The translations under genes and the position numbers were made by a program. Positions 42,982 to 43,366 of a DNA stretch of 43,366 bases are shown here, one piece after another. Origin of the DNA: Caldifarciminota bacterium (lineage in GTDB: Bacteria; Hydrothermota; Tepidihabitantia; B36-G15); NCBI GenBank assembly GCA_003645615.1, contig QNBE01000002.1:1-43366 (forward strand), in the 5' to 3' direction. Below the pieces are notes generated by a model that ran no database searches, was not told where the DNA came from, and worked only from the letters and a program-made list of their open reading frames with translations. Within the stretch, counting starts at the first letter, position 1; each line of letters starts with the position of its first letter.

Positions 42982-43055
42982 TGGGCGGTAGAGGGGTCGA
43001 ACCTCTCACCTCTGGTATGTGAGACCAGCGCTCTAACCAGCTGAGCTAACCGCCC
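42982..43055 (-). tRNA. tRNA-Val (anticodon CAC)
   Basis: 74 nt. The acceptor stem GGGCGGT pairs with ACCGCCC and the discriminator is A. The D-arm is AGCTCAGCTGGTTAGAGC, the anticodon stem CTGGT/ACCAG encloses the loop CTCACAT, and the T-arm is AGAGGTTCGACCCCTCT. CCA is not encoded; GGAGGGT, the ribosome site of the next gene, follows directly. Confidence 0.96.
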
Positions 43056-43061
43056 GGAAAA

Positions 43062-43090
43062 AATATAACCGGGCTTATATGAACCGTCAA
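43062..43090 (-). promoter_or_regulatory. Promoter of tRNA-Val and HD-GYP gene
   Basis: Minus strand TTGACG (43090-43085), 17-base spacer, TATATT (43067-43062). The six-base gap to 43055 places the predicted +1 on the first base of the mature tRNA. Confidence 0.65.
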
Positions 43091-43149
43091 GTTTTTATCC
43101 GGCCCTGAAGGATGGGGAGAGTGGTTGTGTAAAGCGAGGAAAGATCCTC

Positions 43150-43178
43150 TTGATGTATGGGGATGATTGGGATAGAAT
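43150..43178 (+). promoter_or_regulatory. Promoter of the right-edge secreted-protein gene
   Basis: TTGATG (43150-43155), 17-base spacer, TAGAAT (43173-43178); predicted start near 43185. GGAGG at 43191-43195 lies 5 bases before the ATG at 43201. The 94-base gap between this gene and the divergent tRNA-Val promoter region holds nothing else clear. Confidence 0.5.
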
Positions 43179-43200
43179 ATAGGGTAGGAAGGAGGTAGAA

Positions 43201-43366
43201 ATGGTAATACTACTTTTACCTCTGGCGACATGGATGTTCACACCCTGGGATAGTGCCCCTACCCCCCCCCAAGACCGAAGTAGACTTCTCCCGGGACCGA
43301 TTCGTGGTCCTTAGTAATACCTTAAATGGTGTGGAGTATCAGGACACCACGGTCAACGGCATCACC
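43201..43366 (+). CDS. Secreted protein, 5' part only, frame broken by a C9 tract
   Basis: ATG 43201 with GGAGG upstream encodes a signal peptide (MVILLLLPLATWMFTPWDSA). The frame then enters nine C at 43262-43270 and meets TAG at 43312. With eight C the frame would stay open to the window edge, reading PPKTEVDFSRDRFVVL then SNTLNGVEYQDTTVNGIT. The strong ribosome site, signal peptide and open continuation show a real gene. The break is either a natural switch in tract length or a sequencing/assembly error. The family cannot be told from about 55 residues. Confidence 0.6.
43262..43270 (+). repeat. Poly-C (C9) homopolymer in coding sequence
   Basis: Nine C in a row within the first 25 codons of the right-edge gene. 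It is the longest C/G run noticed in the window; the next, eight G in ruvX, is in frame. Confidence 0.9.

Noticed and set aside
43134-43147. Short hairpin GAGGA/TCCTC upstream of the right-edge gene
   Set aside because: Only 5 bp with no U-tract and not placed at a gene end; not enough for a terminator or operator call.
1-43366. CRISPR arrays, insertion sequences, integrases, riboswitches
   Set aside because: No regularly spaced repeats, transposase motifs, attachment-site repeats or recognisable riboswitch cores were seen.

Overview
The window looks like chromosome of a diderm (Gram-negative type) bacterium from a poorly cultured lineage, most likely FCB-related (candidate division WOR-3/Stahlbacteria, TA06, Zixibacteria or similar). 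The reasons are two tandem GWxTD-domain proteins, several exported beta-barrel-like proteins ending in an aromatic or hydrophobic residue, a TonB-dependent receptor, a long SRP RNA with an Alu domain, and very tight packing. Most adjacent genes overlap by ATGA/GTGA, and no intergenic gap reaches 300 bases. The taxonomy is inference; no ribosomal RNA or ribosomal protein gene is present to fix it. There is no CRISPR array, insertion sequence or phage gene.

Layout. (1) 11.6-0 kb, minus strand: one continuous cluster running TPR lipoprotein, orphan NMT1-like binding protein, SRP RNA, dnaX, ybaB, M19 dipeptidase, ruvX, mltG, two divergent nucleotidyl-cyclase-like paralogues, and a receiver/GAF protein cut by the left edge. 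The scr-dnaX-ybaB order matches the Bacillus arrangement without recR. (2) 22.6-11.6 kb, minus: hsp20, lon, two GWxTD proteins, a NYN-domain protein, three membrane proteins of unknown function, an exported beta-rich protein and a large barrel-like protein. (3) 22.7-28.3 kb, plus: propeller lipoprotein, nitroreductase with a possible leader ORF, long-form NfeD, and two further barrel-like proteins, one with an N-terminal helix-hairpin-helix segment. (4) 31.5-28.2 kb, minus: dnaA, dnaN and a small barrel-like protein. DnaA boxes lie on both sides of dnaA, so this is the probable oriC. (5) 36.2-31.5 kb, minus: TonB receptor, metal-type binding protein, ATPase, permease and a methyltransferase, forming one metal-acquisition operon. 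(6) 36.3-40.7 kb, plus: tRNA-Gly, tRNA-Cys, a barrel-like protein, then a membrane protein, era and a patatin-like lipase. (7) 43.1-40.7 kb, minus: tRNA-Val fused end-to-end with a PAS-GAF-GAF-GAF-HD-GYP phosphodiesterase. (8) From 43.2 kb, plus: start of a secreted-protein gene broken by a C9 tract.

Expression signals are unusually readable. Operon heads carry TTGACN-type -35 boxes spaced 16-17 bp from TANNNT-type -10 boxes. In two protein genes (NfeD and the 36.5 kb gene) the predicted transcription start falls on the start codon, and for tRNA-Val it falls on tRNA base 1. Two genes (the first GWxTD gene and the patatin gene) have no ATG, GTG or TTG available upstream of their conserved sequence, so they seem to start at rarer codons. 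Intrinsic terminators are nearly absent, and convergent genes overlap.

The best candidates for something undescribed are the cyclase-like pair with its receiver/GAF neighbour, the three-membrane-protein plus NYN module inside the hsp20-lon-GWxTD operon, the abutment of structured RNAs and start codons (SRP RNA/dnaX, tRNA-Val/HD-GYP), and the poly-C switch at the right edge.
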